From a virus, in the IMG/VR virus record IMGVR_UViG_3300045999_003667, positions 1 through 22,249 of that record: 22,249 nucleotides of DNA, one strand, 5' to 3'. Shown here in pieces: positions 7,263 through 14,968 of this stretch. How positions within the stretch are numbered: the stretch's first letter is position 1; the number at the start of each line of letters is the position of its first letter. The notes under the pieces were generated by a model. The model was not told the origin of the DNA, did not search any database, and was given only the letters and a program-made list of their open reading frames with translations. Made by a program: the position numbers and the translations under genes.

Positions 7263-9311
7263 TTACGACTGCGGGGCGGGTCGCGCGGTAGTGGCTCGCG
7301 CTATCGCTTCGGCAGTCTTGATAGCCTGATCCTGTGCGGAAATGTTGACAGACGCAAGGGTCTTGACCGTTTCGGCCTTCGTCTTCTCGCTGTTGGCGAT
7401 CGCGAGCTGCGTGTCGGCCTGCGCCTTCATCGCCTTCGCTTGCGCTTCTTGCGCGGCGGCTTGCAGGTAGAGCGCCTGCGGGTCCGGCTGCGCGTTCTGC
7501 ATCGCGGCTGCCATCTCCTGCGCCTCTTCCTCCGTCGGCTTCACGGCGCCCATCTGCACGAGCTTCTTGCGGAAGAACGCGCGCACGTCGGAGACGCCCT
7601 CGCCCTCGATGTTCATCATCGCGAGGGATTCGAGCACGGCCTTCGTCTGCGGGTCAGAGGCCACCGCGATGAGCGGCGTGAGCGTGCGCACCGTCGCGCT
7701 GCGCTTGCTCTGCGACGACGGCCCAACGTCGACGGCTACGTCGAAGCGTGCGCGCGAGAGGTCGTTCGCCATCTCGACGGCGCCCGTCTCGCCGATGGTC
7801 GGCTTCACGAGCTCGACGGCAGACGCGCCGCCTTCGGCGTCGACGGTCTTCATCGTGCGACCCTCTTCGACGTAGACCTCGCGCGCCATGCCGAGCCACA
7901 CCTCGCCGCAGCGCTTCATGGCTTTGGCGAAGTTGCTCACGTAGATGAACGTTTGCATGTCGAGCCGCTGCTGCACGGCGGCGACCGTCTCCGCAGCGAC
8001 GTTCGCGCGCACCTGCTCGCCGGCTTCGGCGTTGCCGAGCACGTCGCGCATGTCCTGCTCTGCGATCTGAATCAGCGCGGCAAGCGCGGGCGGAACCTGC
8101 GGCGGCTTCGTGTAGCCGAGCGGACCCGCCGGGGCTGACGAGCCGTCGGGGTTCGTCAGGCGGTTCAAGAGCAGGTACGGGAAGTTGCGCAGGTTGTCCT
8201 GCTCCCACATCCACTGGTGACCAGCGACCTGCTCGGGGTCGAAGAGCGGCTTTTCGACGGACGAGAGCGCGCTGATCTCGGCGAGCTTCGATCGCTGCAT
8301 GTTCGCGATGCGCTGCGCGTCCTTCGCGAGGCGAACGTGGCCCATGCAACGTTCGATGTTGTCCACGAACCAGCGCTTGCCGTACGTGACGACGATCGGG
8401 ATGTTCGGACCCGCGATGAGGCCGAAGTCTTCGAGCACACGACCGCCGGAGAGCAGGTACTTATGAACTCGGCGAGTCTTGCGACGCTTCGACGGAAGTT
8501 CCGTTGCGCCGGTCGACGCGAGCATCTGCTCGAGGTTCTCGTCCTCGTCGAAGTCGGCGCGGGCGTACGTCTGCTCCGAGCCGTCGAGCAGGCGGAACAC
8601 GCGCAGCGTCTCCGTGCGCTCTTCGACGCGGTAGTATTCCGCGATGTACACCACGTCAGGCGAGCACCAATCGAAGTACGTCTCGTAGATCTGCTTCGGC
8701 CAAGACGACGGGTTGTCTTCGAACTGCGCTTCATACTCCTCGGGCGTCATCGACGAGATGACGAAGCAGTATCGCGCATCCGACTTGTCCTGCCGCTTCG
8801 CGTCGAGGTCGAAGTAGACCGACGTGTCCGCGTCGAAGATCGGCTCGATGCGGATGCGTTGTTTCTCGTTCTCGGGGTCGAGCTCGTCTTCGAGCACCGT
8901 GCGAAGGCGCCACGCGCCCATGCCGCCGCCGACCGCTTCCTCGAACGCGTTGTCGTACGCTTCATCCGCCACCGAATCCTGCTCGTCGGCGCGGTAGAGC
9001 CCATCGCAGAGGTCGGCGAGCTTGTCGGCCTCGCGGCCGTCCTTCGGCACGTAGTCGACCGTGATGCGGTTCGCGCGGTACTCGTTGATGATGCGCATCA
9101 CGCTCAGCGCGACCTTGTTCACCTCGAGCCGCGGGCGGTTCTCGAACTGGCGTTGCAGCGGGCCTTCCCACTGCGCGCCAGCGATCGAGTAGAAGCGCCG
9201 GTCGTCGAGACACTGACGCCTCTCATCCTGAAGCGCAAATTGGATTGTGTTGAACCGGCGCAAGGCCTCGTCGTGGATGCGTGCGAGCTTCGCTTCTTTC
9301 GTCTCGGCCAT
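7263..9311 (-). CDS. Portal protein, P22 gp1-like, about 682 aa
   Basis: The portal is the dodecameric ring at one vertex through which DNA enters and leaves. The N-terminal 200 residues match the P22-type portal family: ALQDERRQCLDDRRFYSIAGAQWEG, RPRLEVNKVALSVMRIINEYRANRI and GMGAWRLRTVLEDELDPENEKQRIRIEPIFD (cited in part) recall the conserved start of the family, including W-in-'AQW' and 'RP-LEVNK'. The C-terminal 150 residues are Ala/Gln/Lys-rich helices (QAAAQEAQAKAMKAQADTQLAIA) like the coiled barrel of P22 portal. Length (682) is near the 725 of P22. Two starts are possible, GTG 9320 and ATG 9311. I chose ATG because AGGTG precedes it and the family usually starts with MA. Confidence 0.9.
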   Translation of the reverse strand: MAETKEAKLARIHDEALRRFNTIQFALQDERRQCLDDRRFYSIAGAQWEGPLQRQFENRPRLEVNKVALSVMRIINEYRANRITVDYVPKDGREADKLADLCDGLYRADEQDSVADEAYDNAFEEAVGGGMGAWRLRTVLEDELDPENEKQRIRIEPIFDADTSVYFDLDAKRQDKSDARYCFVISSMTPEEYEAQFEDNPSSWPKQIYETYFDWCSPDVVYIAEYYRVEERTETLRVFRLLDGSEQTYARADFDEDENLEQMLASTGATELPSKRRKTRRVHKYLLSGGRVLEDFGLIAGPNIPIVVTYGKRWFVDNIERCMGHVRLAKDAQRIANMQRSKLAEISALSSVEKPLFDPEQVAGHQWMWEQDNLRNFPYLLLNRLTNPDGSSAPAGPLGYTKPPQVPPALAALIQIAEQDMRDVLGNAEAGEQVRANVAAETVAAVQQRLDMQTFIYVSNFAKAMKRCGEVWLGMAREVYVEEGRTMKTVDAEGGASAVELVKPTIGETGAVEMANDLSRARFDVAVDVGPSSQSKRSATVRTLTPLIAVASDPQTKAVLESLAMMNIEGEGVSDVRAFFRKKLVQMGAVKPTEEEAQEMAAAMQNAQPDPQALYLQAAAQEAQAKAMKAQADTQLAIANSEKTKAETVKTLASVNISAQDQAIKTAEAIARATTARPAPQS

Positions 9312-9323
9312 GCCTCGCACCTA

Positions 9324-10616
9324 TCACCGACGCCAAGCGTGCGCCACGGGTTGCGGCGGCTGGAGTTGCACGGGCTTCGCAGCCTGCACACGACGCGCGC
9401 CTTCGCAGGCGTAGCGCAGGGCGTCGATGACGTGGTTGTCGCGGTCGTCGAGCACCGGAAGGACGGCGCCCGTCAGCGGGTCGGCCTTGTAGCTGTAGAG
9501 CGTCAGCTCGTCGATGAGGTGCGTGCAGCGCGGGTGCACCACGATGTCGTGGCTCTTCAGCCACTCGACGCCCTCTTCGAGCGAGCGCGGACCCTTCACC
9601 GCTGCCATGATCTTCGGGAAGCCATGCCGCCGCATGTGCGCGATGGTCTCCGGGCGCGCCGAGTCGGCGACGATGGGCCACGTCTCCGAGCCCGGCACCG
9701 TGAGGAAGAGCGCGGGCGTGTCGACGATCTCGACGCCGACGCCGTACGCCTCGTGGTCGACGTAGAGCGTGCGGCCCTCGATGTAGCAGCGCACAAGCAC
9801 CGTCGGATCGACGGCAAAGCCCCAGTCGGCGCCGAAGCGGATGACCGCGTCACGCGGTGCCTCGAACTCCTCGACGCGCCAGTTCTTAAAGACGCGCCGT
9901 TCCGAGTTGCGCAGGTACTCTCCTGCCCAAACGTGGCGGAACTTGTCGGGGTCGCGCTTGCGGTCGTACTCGAGCTCCGCGCGGAGCACTTCGGGGAACC
10001 AGGGGTTCGATTCGTAGTTCACGCCGACGACGACGGCATCGGGCGGCAAGCGCTCGCCGCGAAGGAGCGCGTCCACCGGGTCGGTCGACTGGCTCGGGTT
10101 CCATGTGAACCAAAGCTCGGAGCCAGGCTTGCGGATCGTCGGGCGCAGAAGGTCGAGCGAGCGCTGCGAGAGGCTCTGCGCTTCCTCGACCCATGCGCAG
10201 TCGTAGCCTTCGAGCGACTTGATCGAGTCCGCCGTGTGGTTCTGCATTCCCTGGAAGATGATGCGCCCGTCGCCCTTGCGTGACTTGATGACGGCCTCCT
10301 GAACCTCGAAGTACGCGCCGACGCCGAGCGCTTCGATCTTCGCTTCGATGAGGCGCTTGACCGACTGGCTCAGGCTCTTCTGCACTTCGCGCACGCAGAC
10401 CGTCGACCGGTTCGGGTCGAGCACGTGCGCCTCGACGAGCATCTCAGCGAAGGCGTGCGACTTGCCCGAGCCTCGCCCGCCCCAGGCGCCTTTATAACGC
10501 GCCGGAGCGAGGAGGGGCATGAACCATCGCGGCGTCTCGATGCGGAGCGTTTTAGAGGCATCCTGGCGCGAGGAACGGGCATCCTTGCGGCTGGTCGCTT
10601 TACTCGCCGTCGCCAC
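9324..10616 (-). CDS. Terminase large subunit (packaging ATPase/nuclease), 430 aa
   Basis: It drives DNA translocation into the procapsid and cuts concatemers. The start is GTG 10616-10614, preceded by AAGGTG at moderate spacing, and it overlaps the small terminase by 17 bases. The ATPase motor shows Walker A GGRGSGKS (about residues 47-54) and a Walker B-like CAWVEEAQSL followed by the coupling segment. The nuclease domain has GADWGFAVDPTVL (about 248-260), a second acidic IVADSARPE stretch, and a C-terminal RDNHVIDALRYACE with the last metal-binding aspartate. This arrangement is that of the Terminase_3/PBSX-type RNase H-like large subunits. The gene order small terminase, large terminase, portal is standard. 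Confidence 0.93.
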   Translation of the reverse strand: MATASKATSRKDARSSRQDASKTLRIETPRWFMPLLAPARYKGAWGGRGSGKSHAFAEMLVEAHVLDPNRSTVCVREVQKSLSQSVKRLIEAKIEALGVGAYFEVQEAVIKSRKGDGRIIFQGMQNHTADSIKSLEGYDCAWVEEAQSLSQRSLDLLRPTIRKPGSELWFTWNPSQSTDPVDALLRGERLPPDAVVVGVNYESNPWFPEVLRAELEYDRKRDPDKFRHVWAGEYLRNSERRVFKNWRVEEFEAPRDAVIRFGADWGFAVDPTVLVRCYIEGRTLYVDHEAYGVGVEIVDTPALFLTVPGSETWPIVADSARPETIAHMRRHGFPKIMAAVKGPRSLEEGVEWLKSHDIVVHPRCTHLIDELTLYSYKADPLTGAVLPVLDDRDNHVIDALRYACEGARRVQAAKPVQLQPPQPVAHAWRR

Positions 10617-10983
10617 GCTTCACCTTGTCGACGATGACTCGCTCGATGCGTGCGAGCTCGATGGGCGCTCCGTCCGCGCCGGTGATCTCGTGCCGCTCCG
10701 TCTCGCGCCAGCGCGCCTGCGTCTTCAGGAAGAAGATGGCCGAAGTCGTGTCGCCGCTCAGCGCTTTCTGGATGAGGCCCTGAGCGACCTTCGCGACGAC
10801 CTTGCTTTTGCCGCGTTTATAACGTTCGGCAATGTCTGCGTCGCGCTCCATCATGGCGAAAAACGTCGTTCGCCCGATGCCGAAGTAATCGGCGACCTGC
10901 TCGGCGGAAAGGAACGCTGCAAGCGTCTCGACCTCGGCGCGCTGCTTTTCGGTGAGCACCTTCGGTTTGCGTCCTGCTTTCAT
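10600..10983 (-). CDS. Terminase small subunit, 127 aa
   Basis: Recognises the packaging site and loads the large subunit. The N-terminus MKAGRKPKVLTEKQRAEVETL... leads into a helix-turn-helix: AAFLSAEQVADYFGIGRTTFFAMMERDADIAERYKRGK (about residues 23-59, cited in part as SAEQVADYFGIGRTTFFAMM). AQGLIQKALSGDTTSAIFFLKT (about 88-104) and ARWRETER complete the pattern familiar from phage small terminases, where 'G-TTA-IFFLK-R-GW' follows the HTH. It lies directly before the large subunit with a 17-base overlap, and its ATG forms an ATGA overlap with the stop of the glycosyltransferase gene. Confidence 0.88.
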   Translation of the reverse strand: MKAGRKPKVLTEKQRAEVETLAAFLSAEQVADYFGIGRTTFFAMMERDADIAERYKRGKSKVVAKVAQGLIQKALSGDTTSAIFFLKTQARWRETERHEITGADGAPIELARIERVIVDKVKRGDGE

Positions 10984-11855
10984 GCTGTCCTCGGCTGTTT
11001 GCGGACTGTCTCGCGCATGATCTTCGGCGAGACGTTGTGCCAGTTGATCTTATGGTGCAAGCGGTAGCGCCCTCCTCGCGGGTCGCCCATCTCTCCCACC
11101 TTGACGCAGCTCGGCGCGTACATGACCGAATAGAAGCTCTTCACGTAGGTGCCGCTTTCCAAGTACATTTCTGTCATTCCGCCCGCGTTCGACTGCGTTT
11201 GCATTTGCACGAGCTGCGCCTGAATCACGGTTAAGAACAGCGCTCCGCGCCTGCCTGCCGAAGTGTAGGTGTTCACGTCTTCGTTCACTCGGCCAACGAA
11301 CTCGAACGGCCTGTCAGTCGAGCAAATGAAAGAGTTCATCGCTTTGCGCCGAAGCGAAGGAGTGTGCTGGCTGTTGTCGCCCCCGATGTGATCGCCGCCT
11401 TGGCTCATGGCGACCGACTGGGCGCCGCTCTTCTCGAAGAACTCCACGAGCGATGCGAAAACTTCGTCCATCGTCGTCTTCACACGCGCCCAGACGTACT
11501 CCAGCGCGCTGCTGTGCCTGATGGCAAACGACGTGTAGTCGTCATCGAGCTGGATGAAGTACTTGCACCCGACTTGCTTCGCGAGGTCGAAGCAGGCGTT
11601 TCGCGCGTAGAAGATTGCACGCCGGTCGTTGAAGTTATCGCCTTCGTCGAACCGCTTTGCGATGTCAGACTTCGAGAACGTGAGCACGGCGTCACCGAAT
11701 CGCTTCCTGTACTCGCCTCCGGTCTTGTCCTCGTCGTCGATGACGATGAACACCTTCCCAGTGTAGCCTGCTTTTCGCAACGTATCGTAGGTATGCACCC
11801 GGTCTGGGCGACCGTGCGTGAGGATGAACGCGCAGAAGTCAGGAGGCATCGCCAT
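10980..11855 (-). CDS. Predicted DNA-base glycosyltransferase, TET-associated (TAGT) type, 291 aa
   Basis: Expected role: transfer of a sugar to a modified base in phage DNA. The protein begins like a GT-A nucleotide-sugar transferase: FILTHGRPDRV (about residues 10-20), FIVIDDEDKTG (36-46), then an invariant-looking acidic triad LDDD (103-106) typical of metal/nucleotide-sugar binding. Later motifs are GGDHIGGD (153-160), NSFICSTDRPF, GRVNEDVN (188-195), GGMTEMY, GTYVKSFYSVM, and a C-terminal LHH...INW...PKI block (266-279). Together these match what I recall of the TAGT family, described computationally beside TET/JBP oxygenases in phages and related to the GREB1 end domain. The start ATG 11855 has AGAGGG five bases upstream. 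It overlaps the ParB-like gene by 17 bases and the small terminase by ATGA. No oxygenase is visible nearby. Acceptor base and sugar are unknown. Confidence 0.75.
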   Translation of the reverse strand: MAMPPDFCAFILTHGRPDRVHTYDTLRKAGYTGKVFIVIDDEDKTGGEYRKRFGDAVLTFSKSDIAKRFDEGDNFNDRRAIFYARNACFDLAKQVGCKYFIQLDDDYTSFAIRHSSALEYVWARVKTTMDEVFASLVEFFEKSGAQSVAMSQGGDHIGGDNSQHTPSLRRKAMNSFICSTDRPFEFVGRVNEDVNTYTSAGRRGALFLTVIQAQLVQMQTQSNAGGMTEMYLESGTYVKSFYSVMYAPSCVKVGEMGDPRGGRYRLHHKINWHNVSPKIMRETVRKQPRTA

Positions 11856-12672
11856 TCCAGCCCTCTGCGTCTGCGAGCTTTCCGAGTCGTTCGGTCAGGT
11901 GCACGAATCCGTTTTCGATCGCCTTGTCAAAGTCGATGATGACCAGCGCGGAGCGCTCGAACAGGCCCTGCGTCTTCTCATCGGCGTGAGCGTAGAACTC
12001 GGCGATGTTGCGGAAGTTGAAAACCGTGTGCCTCTCGGCTGCGAGGCGCAGGAACGCCGAAACGTCTGGCGGCAACTTCGCCGCGTCGATTTCGCGCACG
12101 AGTTCCTTCGCCTTCGAGTTGTCAAACAGCTCCTCGACCTTTGGGCGATCGCCCTTCGGCTCGTAGATTGGAGCCTCGATCTTCTTCGTGTACGTCTCGC
12201 CGTCGAGTTCTTTTGCCTCTCCGGCCTCTGACGTTGCGCCGCTTTGCTCGTCGATGCTCTTGATCTCTTCTTCGCCGAACCCCGTCAAGTCAAGGTCGAA
12301 CCCAAGCTCGCCAAGCTCGCCGAGTTCGAGCGAGAGCATCTCGGCATCCCATCCGGCGTTCAGGGCCAGCTTGTTGTCGGCGATGACGTAGGCCCTTCGC
12401 TTCGCGTCGGACCAGCCACGAGCGACGACGACGGGCACCTCGACCATGCCGAGCTGGCGCGCGGCGAGCACGCGACCGTGCCCCGCGATGATGCCGCCGT
12501 CTTCGTCGACGAGCACCGGCGTCGTCCAGCCCCACTCGCGAATCGACGCCGCGAGCTGCGCCACCTGCTCGTCGGAGTGCGTGCGGGAGTTGCGCGCGTA
12601 CGGCGTAAGACGCTCAATAGCCCATTTCTCTACGTTATCCGCTGGGTTACTTTTCCCTACAGCTGCCTTCAT
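11839..12672 (-). CDS. ParB/Srx-domain protein with phage-specific C-terminal domain, 277 aa
   Basis: The N-terminal half is a ParB/sulfiredoxin-like domain (about residues 14-95). It has IERLTPYARNSRTHSDEQVAQ (cited in part), SIREWGWTTPVLVDEDGGIIAGHGR with the GxxAGHGR box, and RRAYVIADNKLALNAGWD. Such domains are common beside phage methylases and base-modification enzymes and may bind DNA or have NTP-dependent activity. An acidic, low-complexity linker (about 110-165) follows, then a C-terminal domain with PIYEPKGDRP, RHTVFNFRNIAEFYAHAD, ALVIIDFDKAIENGFVHL, which I remember from phage ParB-like proteins. ATG 12672 has GGAAGG ten bases upstream. An alternative ATG at 12690 lacks a Shine-Dalgarno sequence. 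It overlaps the TAGT gene by 17 bases, suggesting a joint function. Confidence 0.8.
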   Translation of the reverse strand: MKAAVGKSNPADNVEKWAIERLTPYARNSRTHSDEQVAQLAASIREWGWTTPVLVDEDGGIIAGHGRVLAARQLGMVEVPVVVARGWSDAKRRAYVIADNKLALNAGWDAEMLSLELGELGELGFDLDLTGFGEEEIKSIDEQSGATSEAGEAKELDGETYTKKIEAPIYEPKGDRPKVEELFDNSKAKELVREIDAAKLPPDVSAFLRLAAERHTVFNFRNIAEFYAHADEKTQGLFERSALVIIDFDKAIENGFVHLTERLGKLADAEGWNGDAS

Positions 12673-12736
12673 TTTCTGTCTGCCTTCCATGCTGCGTCAA
12701 AACTCGTAGCAGGTATCCGTATCGCCCGCATCTCGA

Positions 12737-12845
12737 CGTAACGGCGTAACCCCTTCTAAAGAAGGGGGTTACGTTACGTTACGCCATTCGATGCCTTGCC
12801 AACGTAACGAATTACCTGAAAGTTACGTTCCGTTACCATCGTTAC
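12737..12845. repeat. Cluster of CGTAAC/GTTACG motifs with a hairpin (iteron-like)
   Basis: I count nine copies of CGTAAC or its complement GTTACG in about 110 bases: 12737-12743, 12745-12750, three overlapping ones at 12768-12783 (a five-base tandem), 12803-12809, 12822-12827, and the tandem 9-mer CGTTACCAT at 12831-12839 and 12840-12848. The inner ones form an inverted repeat around TAAA (12754-12759 region), CGTAACCCC-TTC / GAA-GGGGGTTACG, with one G bulged. There is no T-run, so it is a poor terminator. It fills the gap between the primase-helicase stop and the ParB-like gene. It could be an origin, or an operator bound by the HTH or ParB-like protein. Confidence 0.7.
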
Positions 12846-12847
12846 CA

Positions 12848-14731
12848 TCACTTTCTTGACGCGATGCGCAACGCGTTTGCGTGCTCGCCATCGACCATCC
12901 GCCACCCGTGCTCGTGCGCCTCGATGGCCCCGCCCTCGAGGAGCTGCTGAACGAACTTCCCCCCGTTCGGCTTCACCGTCTGCTTCGCGGAGCTCTCGCG
13001 CATCCCGTTCTCGACGAGGTAGGCGACGGCAGCGGAGCGCGAGAGGTACGGAAGACCGTCTCGGAATTCCGCGCCAGCAGCCCACCACGCGGCCTCGTAG
13101 GTTCGCCGCGCCTTGTCGGCTTGGCTCGGCTTCTTCGCGCGTCCTTGGGCCGCTTGCGCGTCGGCGTCGCGTACGAACACCGCCCCCTTGATCTCCTCGC
13201 CGTCTTCGTCAACCCACCCGAGCGCGACGGGTTCGAGCCTGCCGAACATCGGCGCAGGTGCCTCGGCATCCTTCATCTTCGCGCAGGAAAGCTCGATGGT
13301 CCCGTCGTCGGCCTTCGAGACCATGATGGAAGCGTCGAGCGACGCCTTGAACGCGGAGCTGCCACGAGCGCGCCCCTTGGCCCCTTCGCCGTGCCCGACG
13401 TGATGGTTAAGCACGACCGCCGAGCGAAGCGCCGAGGCGACCACGTTGGCCGCGTTGAAGAAGTTGCGAACGTCGCGCGCCGCGTTCTCGTCGCCGGACA
13501 TGTGGTTGTTCACGGTGTCGATGACGACGATCACCGAGTCGGCGTCGGTGAGCTCGCGCACCGCTGCGATGATCTGCGCCGCAGCCGAGGCCGAATCGAG
13601 GTCGATGCCCTTGTTCGAGATGAGCAGGTTGTCGAGGTTCTCGACGCCGTGATGACGGCACCACGCGGCGACGCGCTGCCGGATGCCGTAGTTACCTTCG
13701 CCCGCGAGGTAGACGACGACGCCGGGCTTCGTGCGCTGGCCCATCCATTCGCGCCCCGCTGCGATGCTGCAAGCGATGTCGAGCGTGACGAACGTTTTCC
13801 CCGCGCCGCTCTCGCCGAAGACCATCGTCGTGCCGGATGCTGGAATCCATTTCTTCACCGCCCACTCGAGCGGCGCAGGCTGCGAGAGGAAGCTCGTCGC
13901 GCGGGAAAAGAAGTACTCGCTCGGGGCCTTCGCTTCGACGAGCGCAAGGATGTCGCGGGCGATGTCGTCGCCTAGCGCAGCGTTCGCCGCCACGTCGTGC
14001 TCGACCTCGTACCGCGACGCCGAATGCACGAGCTGCCGGAGCTCCGAGGCCGGAAGCGGCACGTCGCAGCGCGTCTCGTTCGTGACGCTGAGCGCGGCGA
14101 GGATCTCCGCCTCGCCCATGCCGTAGCGGCGCATGACGCCCGCGAGAGAGTGGAGACCGTTGTTCCGGTTGCCCGTGATGAGAGAGCCGTCTCCCGTCAG
14201 CGCTACCGGCTGGCGGCGCTTCGCCTCGATGCCTTCGAGCCAACGCTGCGGGATGCCCATCGGGGCTACGCCCTCGAACGGGTCAGAGCTGAGTTCCCAT
14301 CGGTACTCTCGCCCTTCGATGCGGCTCGGGAACGCGACGAAGTACCTGCCATCGGAAAGGAGGTCGATGCCATCGCGCAGCTTGCAGCTCTTCACGCCCT
14401 CGACGTAGGCGGCGAGGTAGTGCTGACCGCCGCCCGCCGTGAGCTGCACGGCGCCGTCAGGCTGCGCGCCACGCTCGTCTGTCCACGAGCTCCAGCTATC
14501 GTCGCCACCGTTGCGCGGGTCGATGTCGAAGACGACGAGTCCCGAGGCCGCGCCGCAGGCGATGCCCACGTTCCGGTCGTCGTGGCCTTGGAACCATCGG
14601 CGAATCGTCGCCTCGTCCGTCGTCGCGTCGTTCACGCCGTGCTGCGTCGCTGGGAGCTTGCCATTCGGAACGATGGGGAGGACGGGCCAGCCCCACGAGG
14701 CGTAGGCGAGCGCGGCTTCGAGTGGGGTCAC
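12848..14731 (-). CDS. Bifunctional primase-polymerase / RepA-like helicase, 627 aa
   Basis: Starts phage DNA replication by priming and unwinding. Residues about 1-155 are an archaeo-eukaryotic Prim-Pol domain: ALAYASWGWPVLPI, NVGIACG, VVFDIDPRNGG with the DxD metal pair (D69, D71), GGQHYLAAY (catalytic His region) and GIDLLSDGRYFVAFPS. A helical primase C-terminal-like region follows (about 160-250; RNNGLHSLAGVMRRYGM). Residues about 285-480 are a RecA-fold AAA_25/RepA helicase domain with Walker A GESGAGKT (306-313), YLAGEG, and Walker B VIVVIDTVNN (400-409), then VVLNHHVGHGE. The tail (about 520-627) resembles a winged-helix module. The start is GTG (14731-14729), overlapping the stop of the HTH gene as GTGA. 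It lies on the structural-gene strand, opposite to the recombination genes. Confidence 0.88.
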   Translation of the reverse strand: MTPLEAALAYASWGWPVLPIVPNGKLPATQHGVNDATTDEATIRRWFQGHDDRNVGIACGAASGLVVFDIDPRNGGDDSWSSWTDERGAQPDGAVQLTAGGGQHYLAAYVEGVKSCKLRDGIDLLSDGRYFVAFPSRIEGREYRWELSSDPFEGVAPMGIPQRWLEGIEAKRRQPVALTGDGSLITGNRNNGLHSLAGVMRRYGMGEAEILAALSVTNETRCDVPLPASELRQLVHSASRYEVEHDVAANAALGDDIARDILALVEAKAPSEYFFSRATSFLSQPAPLEWAVKKWIPASGTTMVFGESGAGKTFVTLDIACSIAAGREWMGQRTKPGVVVYLAGEGNYGIRQRVAAWCRHHGVENLDNLLISNKGIDLDSASAAAQIIAAVRELTDADSVIVVIDTVNNHMSGDENAARDVRNFFNAANVVASALRSAVVLNHHVGHGEGAKGRARGSSAFKASLDASIMVSKADDGTIELSCAKMKDAEAPAPMFGRLEPVALGWVDEDGEEIKGAVFVRDADAQAAQGRAKKPSQADKARRTYEAAWWAAGAEFRDGLPYLSRSAAVAYLVENGMRESSAKQTVKPNGGKFVQQLLEGGAIEAHEHGWRMVDGEHANALRIASRK

Positions 14732-14898
14732 TTGCGGGCCTCGAGGTAGTTCGAGAGGGCCTCAAGGGTCGAGGCCTTCGGGTCGCCCTTGCCGTCTCGG
14801 ATGCGCGCAACGGTGAGCGGTGAAATGCCGGTCGCCTTCGCCACGATGTCGAGCCGTCGGTCTGCCAGCAGCTTGCGAATCTCTTCAGTGGTCAGCAT
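14728..14898 (-). CDS. Small HTH transcriptional regulator (Cro/CI-like), 56 aa
   Basis: The protein is almost only a helix-turn-helix: LTTEEIRKLLADRRLDIVAKATGISPLTVARIRDGKGDPKASTLEAL (shown in part), with the recognition-helix turn ATGISPLTVARI at about residues 22-33. A G-G-P-xxS/TL-L pattern follows as in Xre family proteins. I chose ATG 14898-14896; a second ATG at 14910-14908 would add MLCR, and longer readings add unlikely residues. It is the first gene of the leftward unit, faces the rightward cluster, and its stop overlaps the start of the primase-helicase. Likely it controls one or both divergent promoters at about 14899-15048. No effector domain is present. Confidence 0.82.
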   Translation of the reverse strand: MLTTEEIRKLLADRRLDIVAKATGISPLTVARIRDGKGDPKASTLEALSNYLEARK

Positions 14899-14905
14899 AC
14901 GGCAA

Positions 14906-14935
14906 AGCATACGCGACGCACAAGCTAACGCGCAA
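14906..14935 (-). promoter_or_regulatory. Candidate leftward promoter for the HTH gene
   Basis: On the minus strand a TTGCGC (14935-14930) and TATGCT (14911-14906) lie 18 bases apart, a fair -35/-10 pair. The start site would fall about at the ATG at 14898, suggesting a leaderless transcript. No Shine-Dalgarno sequence precedes that ATG. The direct repeat AGCATAC (14894-14900 and 14906-14912, 12-base period) overlaps the -10 and the start and may be an operator. A prediction by eye only. Confidence 0.4.
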
Positions 14936-14968
14936 GAAGAAAAAACGACAAGGCGAGCGAAAAAAACA

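Noticed and set aside
8217-10283. A 688-residue plus-strand reading frame across the portal and terminase genes, and similar long plus-strand frames at 4698-6347 and 6366-8138
   Set aside because: GC-rich codon use leaves the complementary frame open. These frames are Arg/Leu/Val/His-rich with no recognisable domains, while the minus-strand frames are clear virion genes.
11839-12672. Chromosome- or plasmid-type ParB partition function, making the region a plasmid-prophage
   Set aside because: There is no ParA next to it, the C-terminal part is unlike partition ParB, and the neighbours are a glycosyltransferase and terminase. A DNA-modification or packaging context is more likely.
12744-12773. 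Inverted repeat in the CGTAAC cluster as a rho-independent terminator for the primase-helicase
   Set aside because: The stem has a bulge and neither side is followed by a T-run. It was treated as part of the repeat cluster.
12774-12848. A 24-codon reading frame on the minus strand starting at the primase-helicase stop codon (TGATG overlap), beginning MVTMVTERN
   Set aside because: It is built from the GTAACG repeats themselves (VT repeated), has no good ribosome binding site, and is too short to support as a gene. The repeat cluster explains the sequence better.
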